From Tanypteryx hageni (lineage: Eukaryota; Arthropoda; Insecta; Odonata; Petaluridae), in contig CM054112.1 in NCBI GenBank assembly GCA_028673005.1, positions 192,933,518 to 192,997,517 on the forward strand: DNA of 64,000 nt, read 5' to 3'. Below the pieces are notes generated by a model. The model saw only the letters and a program-made list of their open reading frames with translations, was not told the origin of the DNA and did not search any database. The translations under genes and the position numbers were made by a program. Positions 11,948-26,900 of this stretch are shown here, one piece after another. Each line of letters opens with the position of its first letter. Position 1 is the stretch's first letter.

Positions 11948-14900
11948 CTATTGAAAAAGAAATTTAAGAATAATTTTTGATGGTGAAAATTGGAGTTAAA
12001 TGTTCATACTGTGTGTACTTATTAATGACATAAGGTACTATCCTATAAAAAAGTGTATCCGAATAAAATCAAGATATAATCTTATTAATAAAAGAGTAAT
12101 TCCACCACGGGTTCCACGATGGACGAATTATGTCACCAAGTAGCTGAAACATAACGTGCAAGCCTTTTTTCATTACTACAGGGTGATCATTTTAAATGAG
12201 AACCCATAGAAAATTTAATAACTTCAAGTAAAAGAGTGTTAGAGACATGAAACTTAGAAGTAACAATCTTTATTGTCTGCATGATGTCGCCATTTGTTAA
12301 CAGCCTGTAACACTACAAATGTGCATGCAATGTAGAGGAGCGAGTGTTTATGGCGGAACGTTACCTCAAATCCGAGTCGTTTAAAACTACTCAGAATGAT
12401 TTCTGTCTGCAACTTCGACGCTGTAAGGCACCAACAAAATCTATGACATGGAAACTTGTGAAATGTTCAGGGAGACTGGAAATGTGAATTTTGTGAGTCG
12501 TGTTCACTCGTTGACTGTTCTGATTGAGGTTAGTGAGAGCCATCACGCTCGCCAGATTTGTCACCATTAGACTTCTTTCTGTGGGGTTTTATCAAAGACA
12601 ATGTCCACAACAGCAATCCATGCAATCTGGATGAATTGAAAACCAACCGACATATCCCACATCATTTCCTACATCACCCCCATCATGCTGCAGACAGCAT
12701 CTTTAAACATGCTTGTGGTCATTTTCAACATTATTTGTGACAATGTAAGTAAATTCAGACAATAAAGGTTGTTACGCCTAAATTTCATATCTCTGGCACT
12801 CATTTACTCGAAGTTATTAAAATTTTTAAGGGGTCTCATTTAAAATGATCACCCTGTACTTTAAAATTAATTATAATTCTCATACAAACTTGGTACTCGA
12901 ACGAAGAATGCCTAAAAGAACGAAATTTCATTTTCCTGCAGTCGATTTTTTAATACGAGAAGAATCAGATCACAAATGTTTTAAATGTGATAACTTGATG
13001 TATTTTTATATGAAAATCTTTCATTTCAAGGTGGTTCGCATTGCTGCTGGTTTCATTTAAATTGCAAATAACTGAATGGGATTATTAATTTATTATTATT
13101 CATGATATTTTGACGTTATTTTTAAGTTTCAACAATACCTTGGTAACGATAAAAATAAATATGCATTCCATAATTCATTGATACCATGCTTATATACATG
13201 TTTTTAAGTCAGATTTATAGATTTAATTTGCTGATTTTTTTATTTTGAATAGATTTTCAGCGAAAGGCAAAAGTTTTTGGTGGCAGTTCACTTCTTCAAT
13301 CAGTGTATTTTTTGTTATATTGTTCCTGTTTACAAAGGAAATTTGTTTTTCAATAAAAGTTTATTGAAATATGTGAGCCAAAATTAGAGGGAAAACACAA
13401 TGCAAACAAAATTGTACTAAGATTTGATATGAAATCTGTTCCCAAATTTCAATTGATAACAATATATTTGAGTCTCATTAATGAGAGAGAGAGAACAAAA
13501 ACCTGTAGTTGGAATGTTTTGTTGTATTTGTTGTTTTTGTAGATGAAATCATCTTTTTATTCAAAATTTATAACATTAAAAGGATTGGGTTTGGGTGTTT
13601 TTTTTTTCATCTAATTTTTTATTTTGGCACAATTATTGTAATAAATTTGAGTAGAAAGTGATTTCATAAATAAAAAACAAATACAATTTGTATTTAAAAT
13701 AATGAAACCCCTTTATGTACAGAAAATGTAATAAATAAACAAAAATGAATGTTCCAAAATGTAGAGGTATATGGCCATGCAATAGTTGTGGTGCAATATT
13801 TAACAAATAAATCATCAGTAATATTTCTTTTCCCCACAGATTTTATATTCCCAAAACAATTTTTACTTTCTGGATCATTCAATTGGGTGAATTTTATATT
13901 TACTTTTCTCTTTTTTGGGGAACTATAGGGTGATTTCATTAATTTATAAGTTTTATTTGGATTTAATACTTAATTCATGAATACCTGTCATTTCTGATGG
14001 ACTATAACACCAGTGTTTAAATAATAACTTACGATTCTCCAAGGGATAAGTAATGCATGAAATTACATATGTTAATTAAACTGAATAAAAAAGGTTGGAA
14101 ACAGAAAAAGATGCTAATGAAGTAAATGTTTAGGTCTGTGTCTGCACATGGAGGTCCAACTTGAGGGGTAAGCATATCAGCTGCACCTTTTCTTCCACAT
14201 TTAATGTTTCATAATGAAGATGAGGCACATATGTTAGAAAATGTGAGATAATCATTCAATTTTTACAAGGTCTTCTCCAAAACGCTCTCATGATTCAATA
14301 TGCAGGATGCACCAGATAAAAAAATTACATAATCATTGCAACAAATAAACAAAAATTGAAAGGTGTACGCAATGTCGAAGTACACAGAGTTTCCAAATAC
14401 ATTCTTTGAGATTTCACAATCCTGAAAGTTCTAAATTGTTGTGAAGTTTTTTAGGTACTTTAAGAATATTACTTCATGTCATTATGCTTAATTCATGGGA
14501 TATTTGTTTACTATAACTGACATAAAAATTTATTATTACAATTGAGAAGCTTTTGTGTATATTTTTTGCTCTGGTTGCCTGTATTCGGGGTCCTCACGTC
14601 AACATCTTTTCCACTCAATAATCATTTGTTTTCTTCCCTCCTGACAGAGCATATACTCTTCTACTGTTAGTTTTTTCTCTTGGGCATAATCAAAAAATTT
14701 TTTCATATAATAAAACAATAAATTACCATCATATGTTTGGACAACTAAGCACCACAAATGGTTTATTGACTCCAAGTACACAATTTTTTTGCAACCAATC
14801 TAAACAAGATTAGCTATAATTATGTAAATACATTAACTTCCTTTCGTGCACACACAGCATTAAGTGAAAAAATGGATTATCTACAATGAAGAAATGAACA

Positions 14901-17900
14901 TAAAAACGATTTTTTTACTTTTCGTGCACAAAAAGAATTTTTAGTGGAAGGAAATTAATAACTATGAACACACGATCGGGGCTAAAATTGATAATAAAAG
15001 CTCTTATAGCCATTCTTTTACACAAAGTTATACCTGATTCTGTTTATTTTATGAATGAATGTGAACCTAAAGATTACATCATAGCCCAGCACTACTTCAA
15101 TCTACACCATTATTTCCTTGAAATGAACAAAAGATAAAAAATCGCAAATGAATATGTGCAGAGGGGGGAGGGGGAAACATTTGCTATAATTACTTCATGG
15201 GAAAATTATTTGACAAAAAATGTGTATTTAATTATTATATTCAACTTTTGTTCTCAATATTTTTCACTCAGATTAGTATTTAACAAGATAATTGTGAGGT
15301 ACGTTGTAAAATACATGTAGGTCCTTATGTAAAGTGGTCGTTATTATCATCCTATTTTAACTGAAATTAGAATCAGTCAACAACTTTTAGTAAAATTCGC
15401 CAATACGAAATTTCATCAAAATACATTGAGCGGTTCCTGAGTTGAAAAAGAGGTACATTGTAAAATGCATGTAGGTCTTCATGTAAAGTGGTCGTTATTA
15501 TTGTCTGATTTTAACCAAAAATGGAATTGGTCGACAAATTTGAGTAAAACTCCCCAATATGAAATTTAGTCAAAATGCATCAAGCAGATCTCGAGTTGAA
15601 ACAGGTACATTGTAAAAATACATGTAGGTTTTCACGGAAAGTGCTCGTTATTATCGTCCAATTTTAACCAAAATTGAAATCTGTCGACAAATTTTAGTAT
15701 AACTCCCCAATACCAAATTCCATTAAAATATGTCCAGTGTTCCCAACTTGAAACATGCGTACCTCCCCTATATACATTCACTTCATGCAAAGGGAAAAAA
15801 ATATTATTATTGATGGTGGTGTTATAAGGAATTCAGTTTTTGAAGGCAATTGCAAGGGAAATTGCCAAGGCCCCAAGAGAAAGATGTCATGGTCTGTAGA
15901 ACGTCAAGGCATTATCACAGTCTCTCATATTCCAATAATTCTACCGGGAAAGACATTTAGGCGGCATTGCTTTCAGTTTGGAGCTCATTTTGGTTTCACC
16001 CCTCTTTTTAGTTTTTCTGTTTAAGAAAAGTATGTAGGGGAAGGGATGATAAGTGTTAAGTACATTAAAACTTTTTCCCCAGTGTCAGTCTTGAAAAACA
16101 AATGTATGGCTTACATGTAGGTACAGCTTTTATGCGAGTAAATATGGTAATTCACAGAAAATATTATTACTCACCTTATGCGGCATGAGAGGCTATATTC
16201 ATGTATAGTGGGCATTGGAGGCCATGCAACAAGCTTTGCAGTTGGACGCAAGTTTCGGAGAGTTCGCTGAGAGACATGCCAAGCCAATGGTCCCCACCCT
16301 TCAACATAAGCACCAGGGTTCCTACGCCTCCTGGAAATGTTGTGCCGTCGCCACCCATTGATGTTCCTTTCTTCTTCATCATCCTCGTACATACTCATCT
16401 CATCGTCGTCGTCATCATTGACATGAGACCCATCAGATCTATACCACCTAGTAGCATCATGCTGCGACTCATAATATCCTACAACTGTCAAGACAGCTGA
16501 ATGACATCGAGTGAATCTTGCATCAGTTATCTGAGAATTAAAACAGCAAATATTAATTTAAAATCATGCAATCCTTCCATAGAAGTAGTTTATACCAAAA
16601 TTTATTCCATCTTGAACAAAATCACATCTGAGTTTGTTTTTCTTTTATATCTAATCAGCTACATAAAATGGAATCATCAATCCAATCCTAAAATTTCATA
16701 AAGCAGGCATATTTTACATTTAAAACTTATGGAGCATATTTATAACAAAACCCATTCAATATGAAACAGAATGCCATCTAATGATTCCTACCACTCAGGA
16801 AGTACACAGAACAACACCTAGAAAAGTAAATTGACTTTTAAAACCAAAAGGTGAGAAAATGGTGATCCTTATAGTATTAGCCAGTTTTCCTGAAAAAACA
16901 TCCAGTAGTTTGTGGTGAAAACTTCTGCCAACCAAGATTTAAAATATTTATAAGTATCTTGTACCTGCCTAACATGAAACCTCAAAAAAGCAACTATGTA
17001 AATGGTTTACAAATTTTGGTCTTCTATTAAAAAAAATAAGAATTGATTTTATTGTGGTGTTAATCTTATTATTCAACAATCTTAGAGCTTTGTAGCCATA
17101 AGTTTATCTTCAATAGCAAAATTATCTGAGTGGAAAGTAATCAGATTTTCTTCAAATTCAAATTTTCCTTCTTGTTAACTTCACAAGGAACATGACTTAT
17201 CAATTTGTAACCTGAAGTGGCACATGAAAATGCCATCCAAGGTCACCACACACAGGTTTGGATCATTAGTAACAACAGTGTAATTCAGGCCCCTAAAAAA
17301 GATCCATATGAGGGGGTCACCTCCAATTCACCTCAAACTATGTCCCGGGCAGCACAACATCAATCTAACCTAAAGCATTTTGTTTTCATTTCAATGTAAT
17401 CAACTATACAGTGCAGTCGCAATGAATCAAACTAATAGGGCAGTTGGGCTGTTCAAAACTCATGAGAATTTTAAAAACATGACATTCATATCCAGTCACT
17501 ATAATATTTATGGACATTCATAAACAAGTTCATAAAACACCTTTAAAAGGCTAAAAAAAAGCCTCTAAATAACTATTGCAGCACTATACACAGTTAATAT
17601 AAGTTATAGTAATGAATTGGTAACCATTATTTGACATAAATAACCTTTGTAAATTTAGGAAACATAAGATGTACTGTGTAGCAAACTCAGGCTGTATTTC
17701 ACATGATTATACAGCTGGCAGAGTCTTACCACATGGTTTGGAATATCTCGGTGTGGTGTCCAGTTTTGCCTTTGGTTTCTTTGAGGCAGTTCGAAAATTT
17801 GAGATTTCAAAACTTCGTGACTTCACTGTATATCAAATTTGCTCCCTTACATCAATAAGTAGGAAAAGTATACTCCATAATGGAGTGCACAGAGATTTCA

Positions 17901-20900
17901 CAAGTGTTCTTTATGGGAAACGCATGTAAAATGGTATGGAAACATTGGGAGGATCTTGAATTTTTTCTCCAAAACTATAAATCATAATTATATGATCCCA
18001 CAGACTTTTTTGTGGTAAATGTTGCCCTCTATCCAAATCAAATTTTTAATGTATACCTCACAGATCATATTAGAGCAGGAGATAGAAAAATCTGGATTCT
18101 AATGTCAAGTAGGATGCAAATGGTCCTACTTAGTGACACATCTCTGTTTGGAAAAAGATCTACCGGCAACATCACCCCTAATTGATCACATTGCTAACGG
18201 GCCCTAATGGGTGTGATGCACAGTGTTTCATATTATAAAAAAATTACAGAAAAATAATACTACGTGTAGAATTATGGAATATGATGTGTGAATTTAAATC
18301 GAAAATAACAGTTTGCATAGAGGAACAATTTTTTTGTTTTGAAGTTCGGCATAGAATGGAAAAGCTAATTCCCCATCATACAAAAGTTGAAAAAATAACT
18401 TCTGCCTTTTTATTCTGCTTGTCTGAGCTATCCAATGAAAAATTGAGTACAACAAAAATGGGTTATCAACTTTAGCTCCTTTTTCCTTTTCTGATGATAT
18501 ATCGCTCAAGTATTGAGATTTTGGCAATATTGCTGATACTCTAAATTTAGATAATATTTTAGGGCTTAATATGGACAAATTATTTGAAGAGCATGTACCA
18601 ATTACAAAGAATTTTCATCTAATTGCCGCTGTTGACTATCGGAAAAATGTGATAATCCTGGGGAAAAGTGACAATACATATTAAAAAGTGGAAATTCTGA
18701 AAATCTATTCGAGATAGTATCGTATATATTTAGCATTCCAGCATCATCTGCTTTTATAGAAAGAATATTTTCTGCAATGGGAATAAAACAGAGGGCAGAA
18801 AAAATCACTGTACTGTTGATTTCTTAAGAAGTGAATTGCTAATTTATATAAATAACGGATGTTCTTGATCTGAATTTTATGATAGCATTTTAAACAGCAA
18901 AACCTTATTGAGTGCTGCAAAAGAGTAAAAAAAAACAAATTTAAAATGAAAAAATCTAAAGCTAATAAAATTTAAATGCATTTTCTTACATTATACATAA
19001 GTTTGCATTAAGTCACAAGCACAATATCACTTTTTAAAAGATTTATTCTGTTCATAGTATCAATAAAATATGTGAAGCGGTTCTTTTTTGTTCAAGTTTT
19101 ACTATCAAGTGTCATCGATGAGTTAATTTACTTCGAGTAAAAAATGTCCTATCTAAAAATTATAGATTTTGGTACATGCAATTACAAATATTATTAAGTT
19201 TTAGGCTTCTAATGTCTATGGGTAATCTGTGCATAAGGAATCTTCATTATTGATGGGTTGATAGTGTTGTTCATTTTGTTTGAATTATTATGTGCTAGTA
19301 TTTGCTTATCCACTGACTATTGGCAACTGGTCTCAAGACCAATCTGTAACATCAGATTGTCATACTATAACTGTAAATAATTTGTTTCTGTATTAAGAAT
19401 ATCGGTGAAAATATGAGAAAATTTTGGAATAGCCTACTTAATTTTCGAATGTACTACTTAAAAGTTGCCAATTCTTTGACGGGCTGGATTGTAGTTTAAA
19501 TCGGAAGTTACCTATATATTCTGAGGTGCCATATAAGTGAAAATCACTTTTATCTCAAGTTTATATGGTTAACATTTCAATATTAAAAGTTTTACTGCCA
19601 AAATTATCATAAAAATGTATGAATTTGTGTGCTAAACTTTTTGGATTGCTTTTTCACCATATATTCGTGGGCCGCACAAAAACCCTTCGCAGGCCATAGG
19701 TTGGGCACCACTGCTCTACCTTATAGGCTCGAGAGTCATAGAGCCAAATACAACACTCATCATGGGCCAAATCCAGCTGAACCAACACAATTTCGGTTTA
19801 ACACAGTAGGGCTGGTTTTTGACTAACACAACTGGTCATTTGGTTTAACGCGATTTCTCCATGACTTCTCTACGATCGTGAACTAGGTCTAGGAAGCAAA
19901 AATGGAAAAGAACTTTAGCCCTGCTCTTCATAAATTGCAGATTACAATGAGCTCATTACCATAACTTCTGATCCAGAGGATGAATTTGATAATTTCTGAG
20001 TCTGATGCAGAAGGCAGGGGATTTCATGGTTTATTAAACTGCAATGTAGAAAAATACCATTCTTGAATGTTTTTAAAATATCCTTTGACCATTCATTTTT
20101 GTAATGTTCTACAGATTGTATGTTGTTATCTTTTGAAAAATTATTTCATGTATTAAAACAAAAATGTTTAATTCTTACAAGGGGAGGACCCGTACGTGGG
20201 GTCACAGATTTTGCTGAAACTTGGTAGGTATGTAGTGCTAGATGCCAGGATCACAACCAACCCCCCTTTTGGGCATATATGATCAGTAGTTTTTATGCAA
20301 ATTGCATTTAAATTTCGCAATTTTGTGACGTGCATGATAAAGTCTCTTATGACGACAGGGTTCTTCATCGTAATCCGTAGCCTAATGCTAGGGAGCTGGG
20401 CTAGCTATTCCAAGGTCCAGAGTTCGCTCCCAGTTTCGGTCGCTTTTTTTATAGTTGTCATCAAAAGAATCTTTGTGACAACTGTTGTAAACAATGCACA
20501 TTATGCTTTTTGATTTCCATGAACAAATGGTCACAATAAACAAAATGAGAAATTGAATACTGAAATTGATATTACCTCATCATCATCATATGTAAAGCTA
20601 TGACCCTACACAGCAAAACTTTCTATCACATTTTAAAATTACATAGAATCGTCCTATAAATATGGGATTTGAACCAAACAATGCCTAAAAGAACGAAAAT
20701 TCAGTTTCCTACCCTCAAGTACTTCTAGCAAGAAAGGAAGAGGAGCTACAAAAAATGATAAATAGACTAGTGATAACAGGTAGAAAATACGGTATGGAAA
20801 TAAATACAGAAAAATCCAAGGTCATTCGAATATCGGGTAAAGAAGAGAATCTGAACATAACTATTGGGGGAAAGCCATTAGAACAAGTTTCAGAATATAA

Positions 20901-23900
20901 ATACCTTGGAAGTATCATAACACGAGAGGCAAAATGTACGGATGAGATCAAAACTAGAATAGGAAAAGCAAAAGCGGCTTTCAGGAGAAAGAAACAACTA
21001 CTTACAGGGAATATAAGGGAAGATATCCGCAAGAAGTTGATAAAATGCTACGTATGGAGTATAGCATTGTATGGGGCAGAAACATGGACGCTAAGGAAAA
21101 ATGACATCAAATACTTGGAAAGCTTTGAAATGTGGACTTGGAGGAGAATGCTGAAGATAAAATGGACAGATAGGATGAAAAACGATGAAGTGCTACGAAG
21201 AATAGGAGAGAAGCGAATGATTATACAGACTATCAGAAAGAGGAAGGCTAACTGGGTTGGACATTACCTGAGGAGAGAGAGTATGATTAAAGACGTGTTA
21301 GAAGGAAAACTAGATGGGAAAAGGGAAAGAGGTAGGAAAAGGTTTCAGCTGATAGACGATTTGAAAGGGAAAGAGAGTTATCAAGATATAAAGAGGACAG
21401 CGGAAAATAGGAGTATATGGAGAACCAGGTTTAACCATGAATAATCACGGACCTGTCTACGGACAGACTACCTATGATGATGATGACCCTCAATTTTTAA
21501 ATACGCTTTAAATCAGTCCACAGATTCATTTTGAACACTAAAATTTAGCATTTTTTTGAGTTAATCTTTAGCTGTCAAGAGAAATTGCATTGGTGCTGAC
21601 TTCATCATACAGTGCACCGCTTCAAGGTTCCCCTCCTCTCCACCTCCCGGCACTGTCAGTCACCTTACCGTCAAATTTTGGAACTATTAGTATTTCATAA
21701 TTAAATCGACATTGTTATAGTTGATATAAATAAATTATTTGAGCATTGTGTTAAGAGGTTGATCATTGAAATTTAGACCTAAGGGAGGAAAGATGCTATG
21801 ATAACTGCTGTGACTAAAAGATAATGCTAGGAGAGCCCAAGAAAACTATTTTTCATCCGTCATCATGAAACAAAATGACAGCCATTTAAAACCGTTAAAA
21901 ATTTATATTTCAGAAATTATGTCAGAGAAAAAAATCTTTATGAACAAAAAATATGCATCTTGACAAGAGCTATCCTGAATAATTATTTTCAGCATAGTGA
22001 TGCACATAGCGCTGAAGTCCCTAGAGTGAGTGGAGGGCAAGGTTGACGTGTGTAGTGGCAGTGTCCCTAGTCTCTTACTAAAAAAAATTAGAAAAGAAAG
22101 TGATTGTTAAAATATAAGAATCAATTCAATTTCTCCCCAAGTCTTCCTCAACAATGTCTCTTAACCCCTCAATGTCAAGTGACATACTGAGTAAGGCGGG
22201 GACAAACTTCATATGCCATCCCGCAACGTACTCAGTACGTTGTGGTCATCGCTCATCTTTTTTATTTTTTTGAAATGATGAATTTTCTTAAATCTGGATA
22301 ACCTTGACATATTTCAAAAGAGGAACCTTTGACCTACCTATTCATCATACTTTTGCAATTTATGTCTTTCTTATAACATTTAATATGCATTAAATTTTGT
22401 GATTGATTTTTCACATAGCTACGGGAATTTGGGAATTGCGTCTTCTAAAAAACCTCTATCCAATGCTGAGACGAACTGTATCTCGACACGAATGCTACTC
22501 CAAATTGAAAGGAGATTTTGACTCTGTTTATATGTCCACAGATTTCTCTTTCTCTGGGATTTTTTTTATGCGTCAGCGATTGAGAGCTATAAGATGAGAA
22601 GAGCCGAACTATTGTTCAGCTCTTAGGGCCATGTGCTTGCTTTAGCATTTCTTGAGAGCAATATTGTATGAGAGAGAGAGAAACTTCTGCATGTGTCCTA
22701 GGTCTGTTTACAAATAAGCCACTTCGATGATGTCTGCTGCTATTTCTTGAGCGAAAATGATTTTGGAGCGAGTGCACGAGTCCTTATGCTCAGGTTGCAG
22801 GGGAAATATTCTCGTGTCGCTCTAAAAAAGTTAGTCTCAAGGAAACCTTAGCATTGTGCAGAGGCAATTTTGTGTTTTGTAGAGTAAATTTTTAGGAATT
22901 AAATAACCATGGCAGGCAAAAGTAGGAAAAGGTCAAGTAAACCAAGCAAGGAAATGGAGATGGAAGCGTTAATGAAAAGTGACTCAGAGGATAGTATTAC
23001 TTCAGACAGCAATAGTGATAATTGTATTGAAGATCGTACAGAAGTCAATGTACTAACATACATTGACAATGAGCAAGAGGAAGACAGTGTAGAAAACTTT
23101 GTTTGGGAGAGCATGGCAAGTTACAAAGAACAAAGGGAAATTTTCGCAGTTGGAAGTGATGAGTGAAGAGGCAAAGTGAGAGCTCCCCTGAGTGTGATTG
23201 AACTGATTGCAAGCAAAAGAAATGCTAGTAAAAATATCAGTATAGATGATTCATTGAATTTATATTTTCTTGTAGTAAATTTCATGGTAAATTGGGTAAA
23301 GCAAATACCTTATAAGTTTAAAAAACAACTCTAATTTTTTTATTATGCGTACATTCTGATACATACAACGTTATATCTCCGCTTCTACTGAACAAAATAG
23401 GACAATTTTCACCATGTAACTTCTGTAATGATGAAGAATGACTACCGCATAACTCAGAACGTTATAAGCTATATGAAATGTCTTTTAACAATATGCGAAA
23501 TGGAAAATTTATTTCAAAATTTTAGTCAAGACGAAAAAGTTGACCTGAGAGAAACTTTTTCCCTATTTGCTTTAGAGGGGTGCATCCTTCAAATGAAATG
23601 TTTATAAAAGCTGAAAATTTTCTTTGAAAAAGGTTGCATATCAATAATGTTAATAGCTTTCACAATACTGAAAGATATATGAAGGTATAGGTCCATGCTT
23701 GACTGGCTGGCGATAGGGGTGATTTCTCTTCTCTCCTGCAAAGAGTGCTTGAGGTAAGAAAGTGTAAAACATATTATTTATAAATGTCTTGTTCTACTAA
23801 AATCCTAAAAAAATTTCAGACATCCAATAAGTTGTAAATTTTTAAATTTTCAGGAACCAAAGTCGCAATTTTTTTAAAAACTCCTCCGATCTCAGAAATG

Positions 23901-26900
23901 GTATTTGATAAAAAGGCCTCCACGCTTCAAGAGTTCCGATATCAATTAGTATGAAGTGGAAGGGAAGAGTAATGGAGTCATTATTCTTAGAAGAGCATGA
24001 CAAAATTGCTATATTTTGAAATGTCAGACGAACATAGTATGTAAATGTAAAATTCCATATCTCAAAAACCAATGAAGATATTGAGTTCATTCCACTTTCA
24101 AAAATAACTTTAATCTTTTTTCACCATTTCATCCACATATATTATCCAACTATTCCTAATAGTACTTAAGTTAGCAAGAGTGAAAATTTCGTGCACTGAT
24201 ACAGAAAGTGAGAGCCTCGTTCAATTTTATTTAACTTCTAACAACAATGAATTGCTTTACATGTTCCTTTTAATGGTATGTGTGGCTTATGGAACACTTG
24301 TGAAAGCTGCAGAAAAGATTTCGTGTGATTTCAGCGAATAGACTGCAAGATTTGGCAGTTCAAATATGAATGCAGCAGAAGAAACTCAGAAGTTTCGATG
24401 ATAATGCGGGAACTATTGTTTAACCATGCAAAAACGGCAATTTTTCTGTTTAAAAAAGTATTTAGTTTATTTTTTTACTCATTTTGGTAATTTCCCATCC
24501 TTCATTAGGTGTTTAAGTGAGTAATTATGCCAAAAACGATGAAAAACTGGATTTTGCACGAATTGGCAATGCTGAGAATTAGCAGTATAGGGAAATAACA
24601 TGGAATAGCGATTATCCCATAAGAACACGTAGTGCACGGATGACGTGAAATGCACAATAGTATGCTAGTAGTCTTATTTTTGGCAATTGTGTGACGCCAG
24701 CTATCTAGGTGAATTTTTAAAATTATATCGCAGTCGCACAGTTTTACTCAAGGTGTGCTTCTAAAATTGCACTTGTGAATGAGTAATTTTTATTGCTATT
24801 ATGGTTATTATTATTTTAATTTCTAATTTGGAAGTAATGCTTCCCTTACTTCCATGGAGGATTCACCCCTGCCATACAGTAAATGTGTAATGTCGATATA
24901 TAAACATCTTAGTCATAACCAAGCATGCTTTTCTTACGCATATGAGGATAAAGTCAACAATAGATATTTAAAAATTTGTTTCGATGGTGTCAAGTGATTA
25001 AATACATAAAAGTGCCAAAAAATTGCCTTCAAACATAATACTGTGAGCGTAAGCAATTTTGTAGCATTGAAACATTCACAACAAATCACATATTCATTTT
25101 CCCTGCTATATTGCCATTTCTTCTCGGATATCCCATTGCGACTCCAAATTTAATGGAGTAACATATATTTGATACCAACTTCATCAGATTTCATGCCTCC
25201 TTACTACTAATGCACGATATATATCTTTACGAAAATTGTCTTTCAGGAAGCTTTATTGACACGAATGTAGTCTAAAATTCTGCTATCATTTTTAAAAGTG
25301 ACATATAACACCCCGAAGGTAAAATGTGTAACTCCGGTTTTTTCAAATTCGCCGGAAAAATAACACGTCACGGCCAACCGGCCGGTTAAAGCGGGGACCA
25401 TTAATCGAGGTTTTACTGTATATATATTTATAAAGAAAGAGCACTAACCTTTAAAAAAATTAAATCAATGCACAAAAGTGGAATGATCCTTCTACACCAT
25501 CTAGCAAGGTTAGACTGGTGGAATGATAGTTTGTGGAGCAAATAACTCTGGATCATGCTTTCCTTTCATTCACTTTGGGAAAAATCCTTTTACAAAATAA
25601 AGAAACATCTTTTCCAAGGAATAGAATGTGCACTTGGGGAGGAAGGTTGAAGGGACAGAATTGCAAAATCCACAGCACCTACAACTGATGAAATTCTTTT
25701 TTCTCACTCAATGTTCAAAGGCTTCCTTAAATTCTCAGTTTGTTAAATTCCATCTTTCTGGCTATTGGATGAAAACGACAGATTATAAATCAGTTCAGCC
25801 TTGGCTAAAGGAGTTTTTCACCACTGATCAATTTGGAGCCAAAGTGTTTATGAGCTATCATCTACTGGGCAGATAATAAGTCAATAGACAAAAAGGCATC
25901 TCATGAAGCTTTTCATCGAGAAGAAAAACGATCCAAGGCCTCTTAAGGGTTATCGGATGTGGTCGAGGGTAGATTGGTGAAGTCTTATCACTTTCTTATG
26001 TCATGCACTGGCACCTATGGACCTCACGGCAGCTCAATATGAAAATGAGAGGGAAATTAAAAAAATGGAGTGTAACCGAGTTATAGGGATATCTTTTTTA
26101 CAGTTGTTCCAGTTTGATGCCCTGAAATAAATACTGGTTCAAGTCACTCTAGTAAATGTGGAACTGTTCTCGAACAGACATTCCACTGAAAGATGTTAGC
26201 ACTTGGGCTGACGAAAAAAAACAACTCCGGGAGTAAAAGAAGTCTGGGATGTACAAATTTGTAAGGGAAGATACTTAAACCATAGGGAGCGGAAGATTTA
26301 TGGCTGGATGAGAGGGAAGGGGTTGGTCGGTAACCTGGGGTTTTCCTGGAAGATTTTTTCTAAGAAATATAGTGGAAAGCGTGGAATTGAACCGATATCA
26401 CTGTTGGCCTTGTTTTCAGTTTTAAAGATGTGTGAGCTCTCTAATGGGTTAAGTTTTTGATTTTTGGGTTTAATAATTCCAAATCGTAATTGTCATTGTG
26501 GTCAAACTTTGGTGATCCTTGCAAGAGGCACCTGAGGGGGTCACCTCACCTATTGGTACAGTCCCATATATGGCTTTCCCTGGACATAAACTATTTGTTA
26601 TCTTTGTATAAAATCTGCAAACTCCAGAGCACCATCATCCTGTTATAAGTTACTGAGGCTGAAGCAAGTTTAATCCACAATTGAAATAATAAGGTTGCTT
26701 GACATCTTATAGATTCAACTCTTTTCATGATTTTGATGTTCAACTTAGCTGATGAGGACAAAATAAGCAATCAATAGTATTAATACAGAACCCAATGAAA
26801 ATTCACTGTAGAAAATAAATCCTCCCCAACAAATTATAACCAAAGCTATAACATAAATGTTATTTTAAAATATACCTTGCACAGTTTCTGGATATCCATA

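Noticed and set aside
16201..16500. Plus-strand frame of 99 codons
   Set aside because: Antisense to cyclin G exon 6, whose minus-strand frame has splice sites and continuity.
20380..20456. tRNA-like stretch with GAGTTCGCTCCC and a T-run
   Set aside because: Stems do not pair as a tRNA; at most a decayed SINE head.
25628..25876. 82-codon open frame
   Set aside because: No family recognised, no splice sites, inside cyclin G intron 5 on the other strand.
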